Of a DNA stretch of 64,000 nucleotides, positions 1 to 10,019 are shown in pieces. Under the pieces are notes generated by a model that did not search any database, was not told where the DNA came from, and worked only from the letters and a program-made list of their open reading frames with translations. Numbering within the stretch: position 1 is the stretch's first letter; the number at the start of each line of letters is the position of its first letter. Position numbers and translations under genes: made by a program. Source of the DNA: Gongronella butleri (taxonomy: Eukaryota > Mucoromycota > Mucoromycetes > Mucorales > Cunninghamellaceae); NCBI GenBank assembly GCA_025201375.1, contig JAIWZP010000047.1, positions 124,001 through 188,000 of the forward strand. Reading direction: 5' to 3'.

Positions 1-830
1 TATTTCACATTAAAACCGTGTATGAATGACGACCTAACGCTGTCACGTTCGCGTTTTGCGCCTCCTTTATTTCAGAGACAAAGAAAAAAACTTCACATCG
101 ACACGGCCGTTGCCGAGACATGCATCGATTTCACAAAATTTCTACGAACCAAACAGGATCATCACAAATCATGGTTAAATCAATATTAAATTATTATGCG
201 TTTATGCCATTACGTAGGCAATTTTGGCACCTCACTTTTTAACGAACCATTAAAAACTAGTAGTCCATCAGTGGCCATTGCCGAGAAATTCACTTTTTCG
301 CGATTTTTCATGGAATTTCACCAATCTAGTCTTAACATCGTAAATAGCGGCTGTTCCGTCTCCAACCCTGCGAGTATTAGGCTATACTGGCGCGTCTTTT
401 TTCAACATCACGTCGAAAGCCAGAGATATCCTGCGTCCTTGTGCAGATGAATCAAAATATTCGACATTTCCACAAACCCAGCACTGGCTCTCGATTTTTT
501 TGTAGATCACGATAAAAACAGCATCTCGTTTGAAAGACAGATTCGATCGTCATTTCTGGAATGTTTGCTTTCCCGATGCATGATTTTTGTACGCTTGTGA
601 AAATTGTTCAAACATCGCTTCAATTTTCAACCTCGATGTTCTCGGCAATAGTTAATACGACGCGCGACGCTTTTAAAATGTCAGAAGCATATGTTAAAAA
701 ATCTCTATCGAATCTTCGAATGACACCAGTTTCACCAATGGATGACCAAACTGGCAGAGAAAATCCACTTTTTCAACAAAGTTTTTACAACAAGTGGTCA
801 AAGCATCTAATAATGAGATGACTAGTTGTA
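1..830. repeat. Diverged fragment of dispersed repeat family A
   Basis: No coding gene is visible. The stretch from about 480 to 830 follows the same order of motifs as 2455-2830 and 62080-62420: a 'cccgatg' stretch, then 'ctctatcga', then 'ccagtttcacc.atggatg', then 'caaagcatctaat'. The stretch 1-180 resembles 1200-1340 and 2040-2130 around 'ggccgttg.cgaga'. Similarity was judged by eye and looks strongly diverged. Confidence 0.6.
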
Positions 831-1249
831 GCGCGCGCTACGGTATAATAATATTTTCAGCGTGCATCCTCAAAACAGCATTTTAGCCCTGCTTTTACAG
901 TACAAAAATCGCCTATATACCGTATTGTCGAAACAACTGACAAATACTACTGTATACCGTATAGCGAAGCAGCATATTTTTTTGCCAAAATCAGATGACT
1001 AGCCCTTGGTTTTAATACAGTATCATTTTTGTAGATAAACAAGACACGTTTACCCGGGATGCGAGATACGTGGCAATCCAAGTACCTAAATTTTACTGCC
1101 CTAAATTGCCGACTGATCCCCCTTGCAAAATCGCCAGAAAGTCCCAATTTATGAAGATCAACACAGGTCGTTACCAATTGCCCGCCGCTCCATGAATCTT
1201 AATGCCGTTTGTGCATTTCGAATACTGTCTTCTCAGAAACAAAGTAAAA

Positions 1250-3720
1250 ACCGTGGGTTGATTGGGCCGTTGACGAGAAAATCGATATTTTTCTAGAAAT
1301 TCACTATTTCTGCCCTGTCGTGCTAAATTATTATTCGATAATGCTGAAAACTTACAAGTGGAAAGAGACGCGTGCGGATGTCATTTTATCTTAGCTTGTC
1401 AAAGCCGATGCCTAACCTTTGTACACTTGCGACGCCAGATTTAAAATTTCAATCCCACTTTTCTCGGCAACGAACAAAGTTACCAACGGCAAGTTTGCAG
1501 TGACAAAAATGCGAATCTGATTCTCTGTCGAATAAAGCCAGTTTCACCGGCGTGCGATGTAAACTCACAGAGAAATTCAAGGTTCTAAAATTTGACTTTA
1601 TTCAGCATTTCCTCGCGATCCGTCAAGTCAACCCGCGATTTTTATTGCAGATTTGATTAGAAAGACGAGGTCGAGGCACCTAATGACATGACTCTCCAAG
1701 CGCTGGTGCGTAGGTTGCCAAACGGATTACAGTTTTCTCGGGGCCTCAGCCAATCAAATCGGAAGATCCTCCAGGTTGCATTTTGACCTGACCAACTTTT
1801 TTTCCAAATTCGAAAAAATCATTTCACCACTAAAGACTCGCCACAGCGCCACGAAACTTTCCCAACCATAGAATTTGGCTCCTCTCTTTTCAGAAAAAAT
1901 AAAACTCCGACATCAACCAGCTGGTTCCGCGAACGACTTGGACATTGCCGAAATTTTGGCTGTAACGCATTTTTCAAAAAATCATTTCGCGGTAAAATCA
2001 TGCTTCCATCACCGCCAAACTTAGCATCGTGCATGTTTTAGCGCCCCTCATTTCAGCTGAAAAATAAAAACCAGCGGTCACTCTGTCCATTGTCGAGACA
2101 TGCACTGACTTCACGAATTTTCATAAATGCAATACTGACCGCCGTAAACCGTAATCGGATCGGTTCCAAAATTGGCCTTCATGTAATTTCAGTATGAAGA
2201 AGCTTTAAAAATCAGTGGGTGATTAGGCTGTTGTTGGCGATTTTAAAATTTTTGCATTTTTTCATGATTTTCACAAATCTAGTATTAAAGACCACAACCT
2301 ATGGATGCAGTGTCTCTCCAAACCTATGCATAAGATTATTTTCAGGCGTTCATTTCCTAGAAACTCTTAAAGATCAGAGGTCGGCCTGCTCGTTATGCAA
2401 ATGAATCCAAAACGACGATATTTTCACAAATTTAGCATAGGACCTCGAAATATTTTGTGGATCGTGACGAAAATGGCATCGATCTAAAGAGACCGGCTCG
2501 GATGTCATTTCTAGATTGTTTACTCGCCCGATGGACGAATTTTGCATGCTTGCAAAAGTCGATCAAACATTGTATTAATTTTCAAGCCCACTTTTATCGA
2601 CAACTGAGGAAACAGCCACCAGTGCTTTTAACGTGTCAAATGCAGCTGTTGAATATCCATCGAATGCAACAAGTTTCATCACGATCTGATCAAAACTGAT
2701 AGAGAAAACAGGTTTTCCGAGCAATTTCTGCAATCGCCATTTGCTCGATAGCGGCCTAGCCGACCCCCAATTTTTATTGCAGTTTTACTAACAAACAGGG
2801 GGCAAAGCATCTAATGGGATAACTTGCAGTGCGCTAACTTGGGTTTTAACTTTTTGCATCGGTCATTTCACCAGGCTGCAGGCCATTCAGCGCACAAAAT
2901 GTGCGAAATAAAAAAAATAAAAAATAGAAAAAAAATAAAAATTCCATGCAATCCCCCACGTTAATTTGGAAGTCTCAAACCTTAAATTTTGCAAAAAAAT
3001 TCGCACCAAAAGTAGGCAATTTTATCAGTCGATCGGCGTTCATGCATCGCTCTTTGGCCATTTTTCTTACTTTGAGACGACTTGCAATTTTGTCTGCCAA
3101 TAGCAAATTGTCGGAGTTACCTGTTTGGGATGCATTGATCACTCGGAGTTCGAATTTGACCTTGTTTGGGATTTAAATGTGTGACCCCTGGATTTTTCAA
3201 AAGTGGACGTAGCGCTTTGGGCGTTTAAGCTTTTTTGTTGCAAATTTTGCCCTTGATTCGATGCAACCATTTTTGAGCACGATTGATCATGCAGATGGCG
3301 AGATGAATGCAAAAAAGTAAAAATCTGACGTTTTTGTCATTTTCGAGTGCAAAAAAAATCAGGCGGGTTTGTCCTGAGCATTGTGCCGTAGTTTACCGTA
3401 TGCTGTGATGCATTTTTTATTAGCGGGCAAGTAGGCTGTAAAAAAATTTCTGGAGGCACAGCAGACCAGCAAAGTCTGAAAAACACGCTTTTGGTGTTTA
3501 AACGTGAATCTGTGCGTTTTTTATGCCGTGTAGCGTGATGTTTCAGGCATTGAAATGATAGCGCGCGTCAATTTCTATCTATTGAGAACAAAACATGGAC
3601 AGGTCAAGCGCTTTATTTGTGTGCAAACATCGGAAATGGATGAAATTTGTGCTTTTTTTGTGGATTTTCTCGGGCACTTTTGCCGAAATGTTGACTGATA
3701 CAGTACGGTATTTTTTCACG
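1250..3720. repeat. Dispersed repeat family A, copy 1
   Basis: About 2.4 kb of non-coding, AT-rich DNA that recurs collinearly at 20380-23570 and, for its second half, at 62080-63300. Shared landmarks in order are 'gttgacgagaaaatc', 'gttgccaaacgga', 'catcaaccagctggtt', 'atcatttcgcgg', 'gatgcattgatcactcgga', and 'ttctggaggcaca' close to the end. There is no long reading frame, so it may be a non-autonomous or fully decayed element. The element class is unknown. Confidence 0.75.
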
Positions 3721-4387
3721 CTTGCAGGTAAGCTGTGTCGACTCGGCCTGCCTGTCATTATTCACTGATTTGAGCTTCTGCCCAAGCGCCGATGCAAAAT
3801 GTCTAAAATCATCATCAGATTTTGATTGGAGATGATGTACCTACTGTACAGTACTGTAACATTACAGTAAGCATACCGGTATTGCCAAATAACAAAATTT
3901 TCAATATACAGTAACAAAAAACGCGACGTGACGCGTGGCGGCGTGGGTGTGGGCTTGTATGTGTGTGATCTGGTTGTGGGTGTGAGCCAATGTGTAAAAA
4001 AAAAAAAAGACGCGACGTGACGCGTGGGTGTGGGCCAATATGTAAAAAAAAGGTGCGATCTGATGCGTGGGTGTGGGTGTACGTGATGTGTGGGATGGGC
4101 GTGGGCAGGGTGTGGGTGTGGGTGTGAAGCGCGTCGGACGCGTTGAAGGCAAAAATACGTAACGCGTTTGGTATGATTTTTTTCGCGCAGTGCCACGAAA
4201 TACGTACATATTTAACTTTTAAAAACCAAAAAGCGTGGTTTTCAGACTTTGGCGGCCTACTATGCCTCCAGAATTTTTTTTACAGCCTAGCTGCCCGCCA
4301 ATGAAAACCTGCGTCATGGCTTAAACTATAGGCTAGGGTCTAGTGCTCATGACGGACCCGCCCGATTTTTTGGGAACTCAAAAACGT
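3333..4387. repeat. Inverted repeat with GT-rich spacer
   Basis: The end of the family A unit at about 3333-3500 is repeated in reverse complement at about 4219-4387. Both arms contain the 'ttctggaggca' / 'tgcctccagaa' segment next to a 'gcgggcaag' / 'ctgcccgcc' segment. The arms are about 165 bp and imperfect. The roughly 720-bp spacer contains the GT-rich array. Confidence 0.7.
3930..4128. repeat. GT-rich minisatellite
   Basis: Degenerate tandem array of 'gtgtgg' and 'gcgtgggtgtggg' units, interrupted twice by short A runs. On the minus strand it reads as His-Pro repeats, which I take to be a by-product. A similar but shorter GT/GGG-rich stretch lies at 21235-21290 and ends in the same 'ggtgtgaagcgcg'. 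Confidence 0.75.
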
Positions 4388-4616
4388 AAAAAATAGGACC
4401 CAGCACCAACCACCGCCTGCGGTGAGTAGCGGAGGGCATCAGTGCCGAAGGCTCGCCCGAAAAAGCTAGTAAAGATCAAGTACTGTAAAATGGCGATAGT
4501 CAATTACTTTGTGTCTCGCGACTTCGCAAAAAAATAATGTTGAATGTCTACGATATTTCAAGGTGCCAAAGGCAAACTATAGGAAGCTTTCTTTGACAAT
4601 AAAGCGGATCGCTCTT

Positions 4617-4643
4617 TTTGATTGACGTTGGGGACCTGCCCAC

Positions 4644-4677
<34 letters not shown>

Positions 4678-5037
4678 AAAAAAAAGCGCCAAATCAGGAA
4701 ATATTATTTCGTTTGCTATGTGGCCGCCCAATCACCAATTTCAGAATTGGCACGCATGATTTTTTTCTACGCGTTCATTGTTTGAGGGTGGGGTCAAAGT
4801 TTTTGCGTGACAATTCTTGATCGACGTTCGGGACCTACCCACGTTTTTTTTTTTTTTTTTGTTTTTGAAAAAAAAAGCGCCAAATCAGGAAATATTATTT
4901 CTGGGCTATCCTGTCATCTCAAATGAAAAAAAAAGGGGCCCGCATCTCCACCCAATCACCAGTTTCAGAATTGGCATGCATGATTTTTTTCTACGCGTTC
5001 ATTGTTTGAGGGTGAGGTCAAAGTTTTTGCGTGACAT
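4617..5037. repeat. Tandem duplication of about 200 bp upstream of the phosphatase gene
   Basis: Two head-to-tail units, about 4617-4812 and 4816-5037. Each has 'tgacgttggggacctgccc' or its variant, a long T run, 'gcgccaaatcaggaaata', 'tttcagaattggca', and ends 'gtcaaagtttttgcgtgac'. The second unit holds about 25 extra bases. They lie 160 bp and more upstream of the acid phosphatase start, so they may belong to its promoter region. Confidence 0.85.
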
Positions 5038-5104
5038 TATGTTGAATAAAGTTACACCATCATTGTCTGTGCCCAGCAATCTAGATCTTGACAAGGAAAA
5101 AAAA

Positions 5105-5113
5105 ATATATATA
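5105..5113 (+). promoter_or_regulatory. TATA box of the acid phosphatase gene
   Basis: A 'tatatatag' sequence lies about 85-90 nt upstream of the ATG at 5197, followed by a pyrimidine-rich leader. Other genes in this window show TATA motifs 55-90 nt before their ATG. Confidence 0.55.
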
Positions 5114-5196
5114 GAGGGACTAGATTGTGAATCGTGTGTTGTCTTTTTTTTTTTTTTTATTGTTCGTTATCTTTCCCCTTCCCTTTCCTTTTTGAA

Positions 5197-6401
5197 ATGA
5201 AAAACGTTCTTTCCCTCTCTGCTGTGGTCTTGTCCGTGGTCAGCTCTGTGTTGGCTGCGCCTGCGAATTACCCCTCCAGTGGCATGCAACATTCCACCAC
5301 CGGCAATGCTGCCTTTACCATTGTTGCTGGCGGCGGTATGTGAAAAAAAAGTAACGAAGCATCGCATTGATTTGATATTCTCGATTAGATTTCGGCTGGA
5401 AGAACTGGCAACCCCTGGATCAACGCTACTGCGATTTGTTTGACAATGGCGCGCAACCCTTGAATGACTGTGACTCGGGTGACCGTGCTGATGCTGCAAT
5501 TGCTGCCCAGGAGCAAGAAACCACTGCCAAGTTTTTGGCCAAGGTGTCTGAAAAGATCAAGCCTGAGTTTTTGGTCAATGTGGGCGACAACTTTTACAGC
5601 TCGGGTCTCAAGTTGAACGACACCTTCTCCATCAACCGCTTCTACTCTGCGTACGTCGACATGTACAATCACACGTCGCTCCAATATCCTTGGTACATGA
5701 CCATTGGCAACCATGATGTTTTGGGTGACGTTGAGTTTGAGACGGTTCTTGCGCACAAGTTGGACTCGCGCTGGGTTATGCCCAGCAGTTATTACACCCA
5801 CGACATTAGCAAGAATGGTGTGAGCGCCTTGTTCATCCACTATGACACTGATTGCTTCATCAGCAAGTACCAACAGGCCAGCTCGGTGTACAATGTGCCT
5901 TATGTGACCGACTGCAACAAGGTCAAGCAAGACCAAGTGGATTTCATCCAAAAGAATTTGGAAAACGCTACGTCGTACGACTACAAGTTTATCGTGTCGC
6001 ACCACCCCGTGTGGTCGACGTCTGGCAACTACACGACCGACTTGGCTGACGTCAATGCCTTGGCCCAAAAACACAAGGCCATCTATTTGAACGGTCACGA
6101 TCACTGCTTGGCCTTGTACCAACAAAATGACATCCCTTACATCTTGACGGGTGGTATGGGCTTGACCCAACCTGGCGACTGCAACAATGGTGTCAAGGTC
6201 GGTGACTTTAGTGTCAAGTTGTTCGCTTCGCAAAACGAAACCGACGGCCATGCTCCCGCCGGCTTTGTGTCGATGGATTTCGCCAAGACCGAAATGACCC
6301 TCAATTATTGGCTCCGCGACAATAACAACATTGAGCAAGCAAGCCAGAAGCCCGCCTACTCGGTCTCCATCCCCTCTGCTTTTGACAAGCAATGGTGGTA
6401 G
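5197..6401 (+). CDS. Secreted purple acid phosphatase (tartrate-resistant type)
   Basis: CDS join(5197..5335, 5389..6401), 383 aa. It hydrolyses phosphomonoesters with a dinuclear metal centre, outside the cell or in the secretory route. Residues 1-20 form a signal peptide ending in a Leu-Ala-Ala cleavage region. The calcineurin-like metallophosphoesterase motifs are present in order: GDFGW (its Asp codon is created by the splice junction), GDNFY, GNHD, a His-His-Pro-Val-Trp motif and GHDHC. The set and spacing match ACP5-type small purple acid phosphatases rather than the larger plant-type enzymes. The single 53-nt intron starts GTATGT and falls just before the first metal-binding motif. I chose the ATG at 5197, which begins the signal peptide; an in-frame ATG at 5134 would place a poly-Phe stretch before it. 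A nearly full-length antisense frame is a codon-usage shadow. Confidence 0.95.
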
Positions 6402-6731
6402 ATTTTTTTATATTTTTTAATCCGCACTCTTTCCACAAATAAAAAATTAAACACGCCATTTTCTAAATGACAGTGCTGATGGCTCCTTTTGGAATATGAT
6501 ACACAGGTGATCCACATGGTCTGTGCACTTTTTGAAACGCCAATTTGTGAAAGAAGATCACATTTCTCCCCTCCCTCTCTCAAAATGAATCAGACAAAAA
6601 AATGTTGATATCTATTTTTTTTTTTTTTAATTGGGGGAAAATGACATGGTATTGTGTACAAAAGATAAAGAAAAAGCTACATTATGCAAAGTGGATAAAA
6701 GAAATAAAATAAAAAAATGGGGGGGGGACGT
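6402..6731. other. Convergent 3' regions of the phosphatase and GNAT genes
   Basis: 330 bp between two genes transcribed towards each other. An AATAAA at 6438-6443 lies 37 nt after the phosphatase stop and is a plausible polyadenylation signal. An A/T-rich stretch with 'ttttatt'-type sequence near 6700 could serve the minus-strand gene. No gene is seen. Confidence 0.6.
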
Positions 6732-7907
6732 TCATTCGTAGGGCTTGAGTTCCTCGTCTTCCTTTTTCTGCGCCTGGATCTCCTGCTCCTTGTTCTTGCG
6801 CTCGACCTCCTGCTGCATCCAGAGCTTGACGTCCAAGCGCCAGAGAGACTTGCGGCCGTACCATCCGACTTTTTGCGTGCTGACGAGCTGGTACCCGTGC
6901 TGCTTTTCAAGGATCTGGGCCATTTTGATCTGGAGCTCGTCGGTCTCGGCAAGGAGATACTCGATGCCCTGTGAGTGCGCCCAAAACGCGACGCGCTTGA
7001 GCAGCGGCGTTGACAGGCCGTGGTTCTGGAACTCGGTCTTGATGGCAAGACGGCGGATGCTTGCCTCTTTTTCTTGGTGCGCGCGGTACAGCACGGTGGT
7101 GGTGTTTTCATCGTCGTCCCCGGGTTTCTTGCCCAGGCCAATGGCATTGCGCACCTTTTCCGACACAGCAACAACGGCAAGACGAGTATAGTCGTCGATC
7201 GTGGCCAAGACATACGCGATGCGTGGCCAATCGGCGTCGCGCACGGCGTCCGAGTCGCGTGCATTGCTGGGCAGACTCGAAAGAGTATACGCGCTGCGCG
7301 ACTTTGCGTATTTCACCTTTTTGATCACATCACGGTCGTGGTGATCGACACCAATGCAGCCCACGACATTGTCATCCACGGTCAACACCCAGAATTGGCC
7401 CTTGACCGACTCGTCACGCACGCGTTGGTCGCTGTTTTCGTCGTCGGATTGGACCCAGCCACGGTAAAAGCCCTCAATGTCGCCCAGATCATTGTCGAGA
7501 CCCTCCAAGACACGCGCCGTCACATCAAACTTGTCCACGTACCAAAGCAGCACAGACAAAAGTCCACCCACAAGCACCACGGCCAGAGTGACGTAAAAGG
7601 CGACCAATGCCGTCATGGACCAGCCCAGCGACACATTGACCACCTGCAAACACAGTCCGATCACCGCACCGGCCAAGACGATAAAGACCAAAGGGATGAC
7701 AGGCGACCCGGAAATAAGACGCAGCTTGACACCACGCGGCACCAGATTCAGGTACGTCGAATAGAACAGGTACAGCACAAACTTGCGATCCTTCTCCTCA
7801 AAGTAGGGCCGCATCTCCACGACAGCGTCCTTTTTCTCGCCTTGCGCATCGGCAGCAGAGCCAGCAGTGGCATTGGCTTTCTTGTTGTCTTTGGACCTGG
7901 AGGCCAT
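6732..7907 (-). CDS. Membrane-anchored GNAT-family acetyltransferase-like protein
   Basis: Single exon, 391 aa. Two adjacent hydrophobic segments (about residues 68-90 and 96-120) form a hairpin anchor. A GNAT fold follows, split by a long insertion. The strand 'FWVLTVDDNVVGCIGV' resembles GNAT strands beta 2-4. After the insertion, 'IRRLAIKTEFQNHGLSTPLL' is the acetyl-CoA loop region, with Q-N-H-G in place of the usual R-G-x-G. The architecture recalls NAT8-like membrane acetyltransferases of the ER, but the substrate cannot be told. The C-terminal 25 residues are Lys/Glu-rich and probably coiled. The start at 7907 gives a polar N-terminus; upstream in-frame sequence is poly-Phe and is presumably leader. 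It lies 227 bp from ATG10 on the same strand. Confidence 0.8.
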   Translation of the reverse strand: MASRSKDNKKANATAGSAADAQGEKKDAVVEMRPYFEEKDRKFVLYLFYSTYLNLVPRGVKLRLISGSPVIPLVFIVLAGAVIGLCLQVVNVSLGWSMTALVAFYVTLAVVLVGGLLSVLLWYVDKFDVTARVLEGLDNDLGDIEGFYRGWVQSDDENSDQRVRDESVKGQFWVLTVDDNVVGCIGVDHHDRDVIKKVKYAKSRSAYTLSSLPSNARDSDAVRDADWPRIAYVLATIDDYTRLAVVAVSEKVRNAIGLGKKPGDDDENTTTVLYRAHQEKEASIRRLAIKTEFQNHGLSTPLLKRVAFWAHSQGIEYLLAETDELQIKMAQILEKQHGYQLVSTQKVGWYGRKSLWRLDVKLWMQQEVERKNKEQEIQAQKKEDEELKPYE

Positions 7908-8134
7908 AGCTGTAAAAAAAAAAAATAAAACGAGAAAGGAGAAAAAAAAAAGAGAATAGAAGGGCAAAGACAAAAAGAAGTGGCGATCAAAAAGGGCAAA
8001 AAAAAAAAAAAAGCTAAAACGGCGAAATTGGCCAATGGGAGCGTGCACGTGCCGTCCATTCGCAGCCAATGCACCGCAAGAGAGCGGCATCCCATCAAAT
8101 GGGCATCAAAACGTGGCCCGCTGATGGCGGCGAA

Positions 8135-8906
8135 TCAGCCAGATGAATGGACAGACGGAATGGATGGCGTGTCGATGAACCAGTCGAGCCGCGTCGGACA
8201 CTGTACGACGGGTGCCACGAGCGAGAGCCAGGTTTGGATATACACGTCAATGGTGCAAGGTTGTAGCGTGCGCAAAAGCGTCTGTGTGTCGCAGGGATGA
8301 ATGTACCAAAAGGGCCGCCCAACCACCGGGTGATCTGCCTGCGTAATCGCCCCCTGGGCCTGGATTGGCGACCGCTGCATCTCTTCTTGATACATATGCG
8401 GGACAACATGTGTGTAGATTTCATCCAGCGAGAGCCGTCGACCATCTAAAAAAAAAGAGTCAAATTTCCCCCCTTTTTTTGTTTTCATTCATTTTACCAG
8501 TGAAAAATGCGTCAAAATAAAGCACAGGCACCTGGTACGACGGCGAAAACACAATGTGGTAATCAATTGTCATGAGCAATGGCGGAGCCATTGGCGTTGA
8601 TGCCTCGGCAGGGTCGTCGTGGTGCTCGCTTATCCACTCTTCCTCGCCTGCCTCGTGCTGTAGCCCCTGTATTTCTTGTTGCTCGTCTTGTTTGTGTGTA
8701 GTGAGGTGGTGCGTGCTTTGGAGGTACGTGTAGCCTGTCTAAAAGGTGGGCGACGAGGGAAAAACAGGTCAAAAAGCGTGACGAGCGTTATAAAGCGGGC
8801 TCTCTCTTACTATGGGCGCTTCTTTTAAGACCCAGTCCACCTTGCCATGGCGTTCGTAAAATAGGTTGATCGCCTGGTCAAACAGAGAACGCGAAAGTGA
8901 GACCAT
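8135..8906 (-). CDS. ATG10: Autophagy E2-like conjugating enzyme ATG10
   Basis: CDS complement(join(8135..8445, 8498..8738, 8811..8906)), 215 aa. ATG10 is the E2-like enzyme that transfers ATG12 from ATG7 to ATG5 in phagophore formation. Exon 1 encodes a helix ending in V-D-W-V. Exon 2 has 'TGYTYLQS', a charged linker, then 'YHIVFSPSYQVPVLYF', the family core. Exon 3 has D-G-R-R-L, 'HPVVGRPFWYIHPCDT' and a C-terminal 'WLSLVAPVV'. The catalytic cysteine is C164 in the H-P-C-x-T motif. Both introns (72 and 52 nt) have GTAA donors and TTTAG acceptors, and the exons join in frame. The start at 8906 is the first ATG after an acceptor-like 'tttccag', so a small upstream exon is possible but not needed. 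It is divergent from the LYR gene, with 553 bp between the start codons. Confidence 0.93.
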
Positions 8907-9285
8907 AAAACCTGGAAAGAGAGAGTAAAAACAGTGAAAAGCGAAAAGGACACGTGTCCCAAATGTTGCATTTTTTTCGAAAGGGATTTTCCACTCTGGA
9001 GCGGGGACAAAACCTGTCATTCTTTGATTTGTAGTTAGTGGTTCTGCACGTAAAAAGACAATTTTGCAAAATTTCAGAGAAAATCCCCTCCAGCAAAAAG
9101 GGATGATGATATTTTTTTCAACAAGCCTGGCAAATGGCATGCGTGATGATGATGACAGAAAAAAATCGCACGACAGCGAGATCAATTGCCATTTTTTAGC
9201 CATGGCCCTTCCGCCATCAGTGAGTGCTGGACTCGTAGCTTTCAAATGCGCTCTCCCTCGCCTCTGCAAGTTGATTGTACAAGGC

Positions 9286-9286
<1 letters not shown>

Positions 9287-9324
<38 letters not shown>

Positions 9325-9385
9325 TGAACACTTTGCGCACTTTGCGCACTTTGAGCACTTTGGGGCACTCTGGGCACTTTGCGGG
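9287..9385. repeat. 36-bp poly(A) tract followed by a 9-bp minisatellite
   Basis: A run of 36 A (9287-9322) is followed at about 9328 by six or so degenerate copies of CACTTTGCG. Both lie in the 553-bp divergent intergenic region between ATG10 and the LYR gene. Nothing else is recognised in 8907-9459 apart from an acceptor-like 'cttctag' ending at 9455, five bases before the LYR-gene ATG. Confidence 0.85.
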
Positions 9386-9459
9386 GCGGACACAAGGCGG
9401 AGCCTACCCCGGCTTTCCCTTCCCCCCTTTTTTCGCTAACTTTCTTGCTTCTAGCTACC

Positions 9460-9738
9460 ATGACCACCATGAGGCCCGAAGTGCGCGCGCTTTACAAGCA
9501 GGTAAAAGGGTCAATTGTTATGAAACGCGGATGCTTATGCGCGCACGTTCTCTAGTTGAGCTATCTTGGCCGAGAATACCCCCTAGGTTACAACGAGTTC
9601 TTCCGTCCGCGCTTAAAGGCGGCCTTCATGAAGAAAAAGGACTTGACGAGCGACCAAGATATCCAACAAGCCGTGGCGCTCGGTGAATACGTGTGCAAAG
9701 GCAAGCAAAAGCGCACAGAAAAGCGCGTGAAAGACTGA
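9460..9738 (+). CDS. ETFRF1: LYR-motif protein, ETF regulatory factor 1 (LYRM5) type
   Basis: CDS join(9460..9501, 9556..9738), 74 aa. The protein has the Complex1_LYR fold: a short start, 'RPEVRALYKQ' (the LYR-motif region with L-Y-K), 'LSYLGREYPLGYNEFFRPRL' with the conserved Phe-Phe, then 'KAAFMKKKDL', and a short basic end. This matches LYRM5/ETFRF1, a mitochondrial matrix protein. In animals it binds electron-transfer flavoprotein and displaces its FAD, and LYR proteins generally work with acyl carrier protein. The length fits the family (about 70-90 aa). Of two in-frame ATGs (9460 and 9469) the upstream one is used here; either is possible. The 54-nt intron has a GTAAAA donor and a TCTAG acceptor. 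Confidence 0.9.
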
Positions 9739-10019
9739 CATGGTTCTTTTTTCGTGGTTGTAGAAATTGAAATGCTATATTATTTGCGAAAATATCGCAC
9801 CATGCGTCGACGATATGTCAATTGAAGTGAAAACAACGTGCTGTTGCCCAAAGGTGGCGGTCTGGGTTGCACAATTCTTGTACGCCCTCAATCAATCTCC
9901 ACTTTTTTTTTTTGGTTGACATCACCTCCTTTTTTTTTTTTTGTGTTCTTCCTTTTTTTTTTTTCTTTTCTTCTTCTTTTCACTCCCCCTTTACCCCCTC
10001 CCCCTTTTTGCAATAAACC

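Noticed and set aside
3135..3160. B-box-like 'ggagttcgaatttgacc' in repeat A
   Set aside because: No A box at a suitable distance, and the motif drifts in the other copies; probably chance.
3762..4209. Minus-strand frames rich in His-Pro repeats
   Set aside because: Produced by the GT-rich minisatellite; both overlapping frames are open, which indicates repeat composition, not coding.
5385..6392. 335-codon open frame antisense to the acid phosphatase
   Set aside because: The plus strand holds a complete enzyme with all metal-binding motifs. The antisense frame has no recognisable features and follows from codon bias.
7020..7928. 302-codon open frame antisense to the GNAT gene
   Set aside because: It lies entirely over a better gene with transmembrane and GNAT features and ends in poly-Lys from the leader T run.
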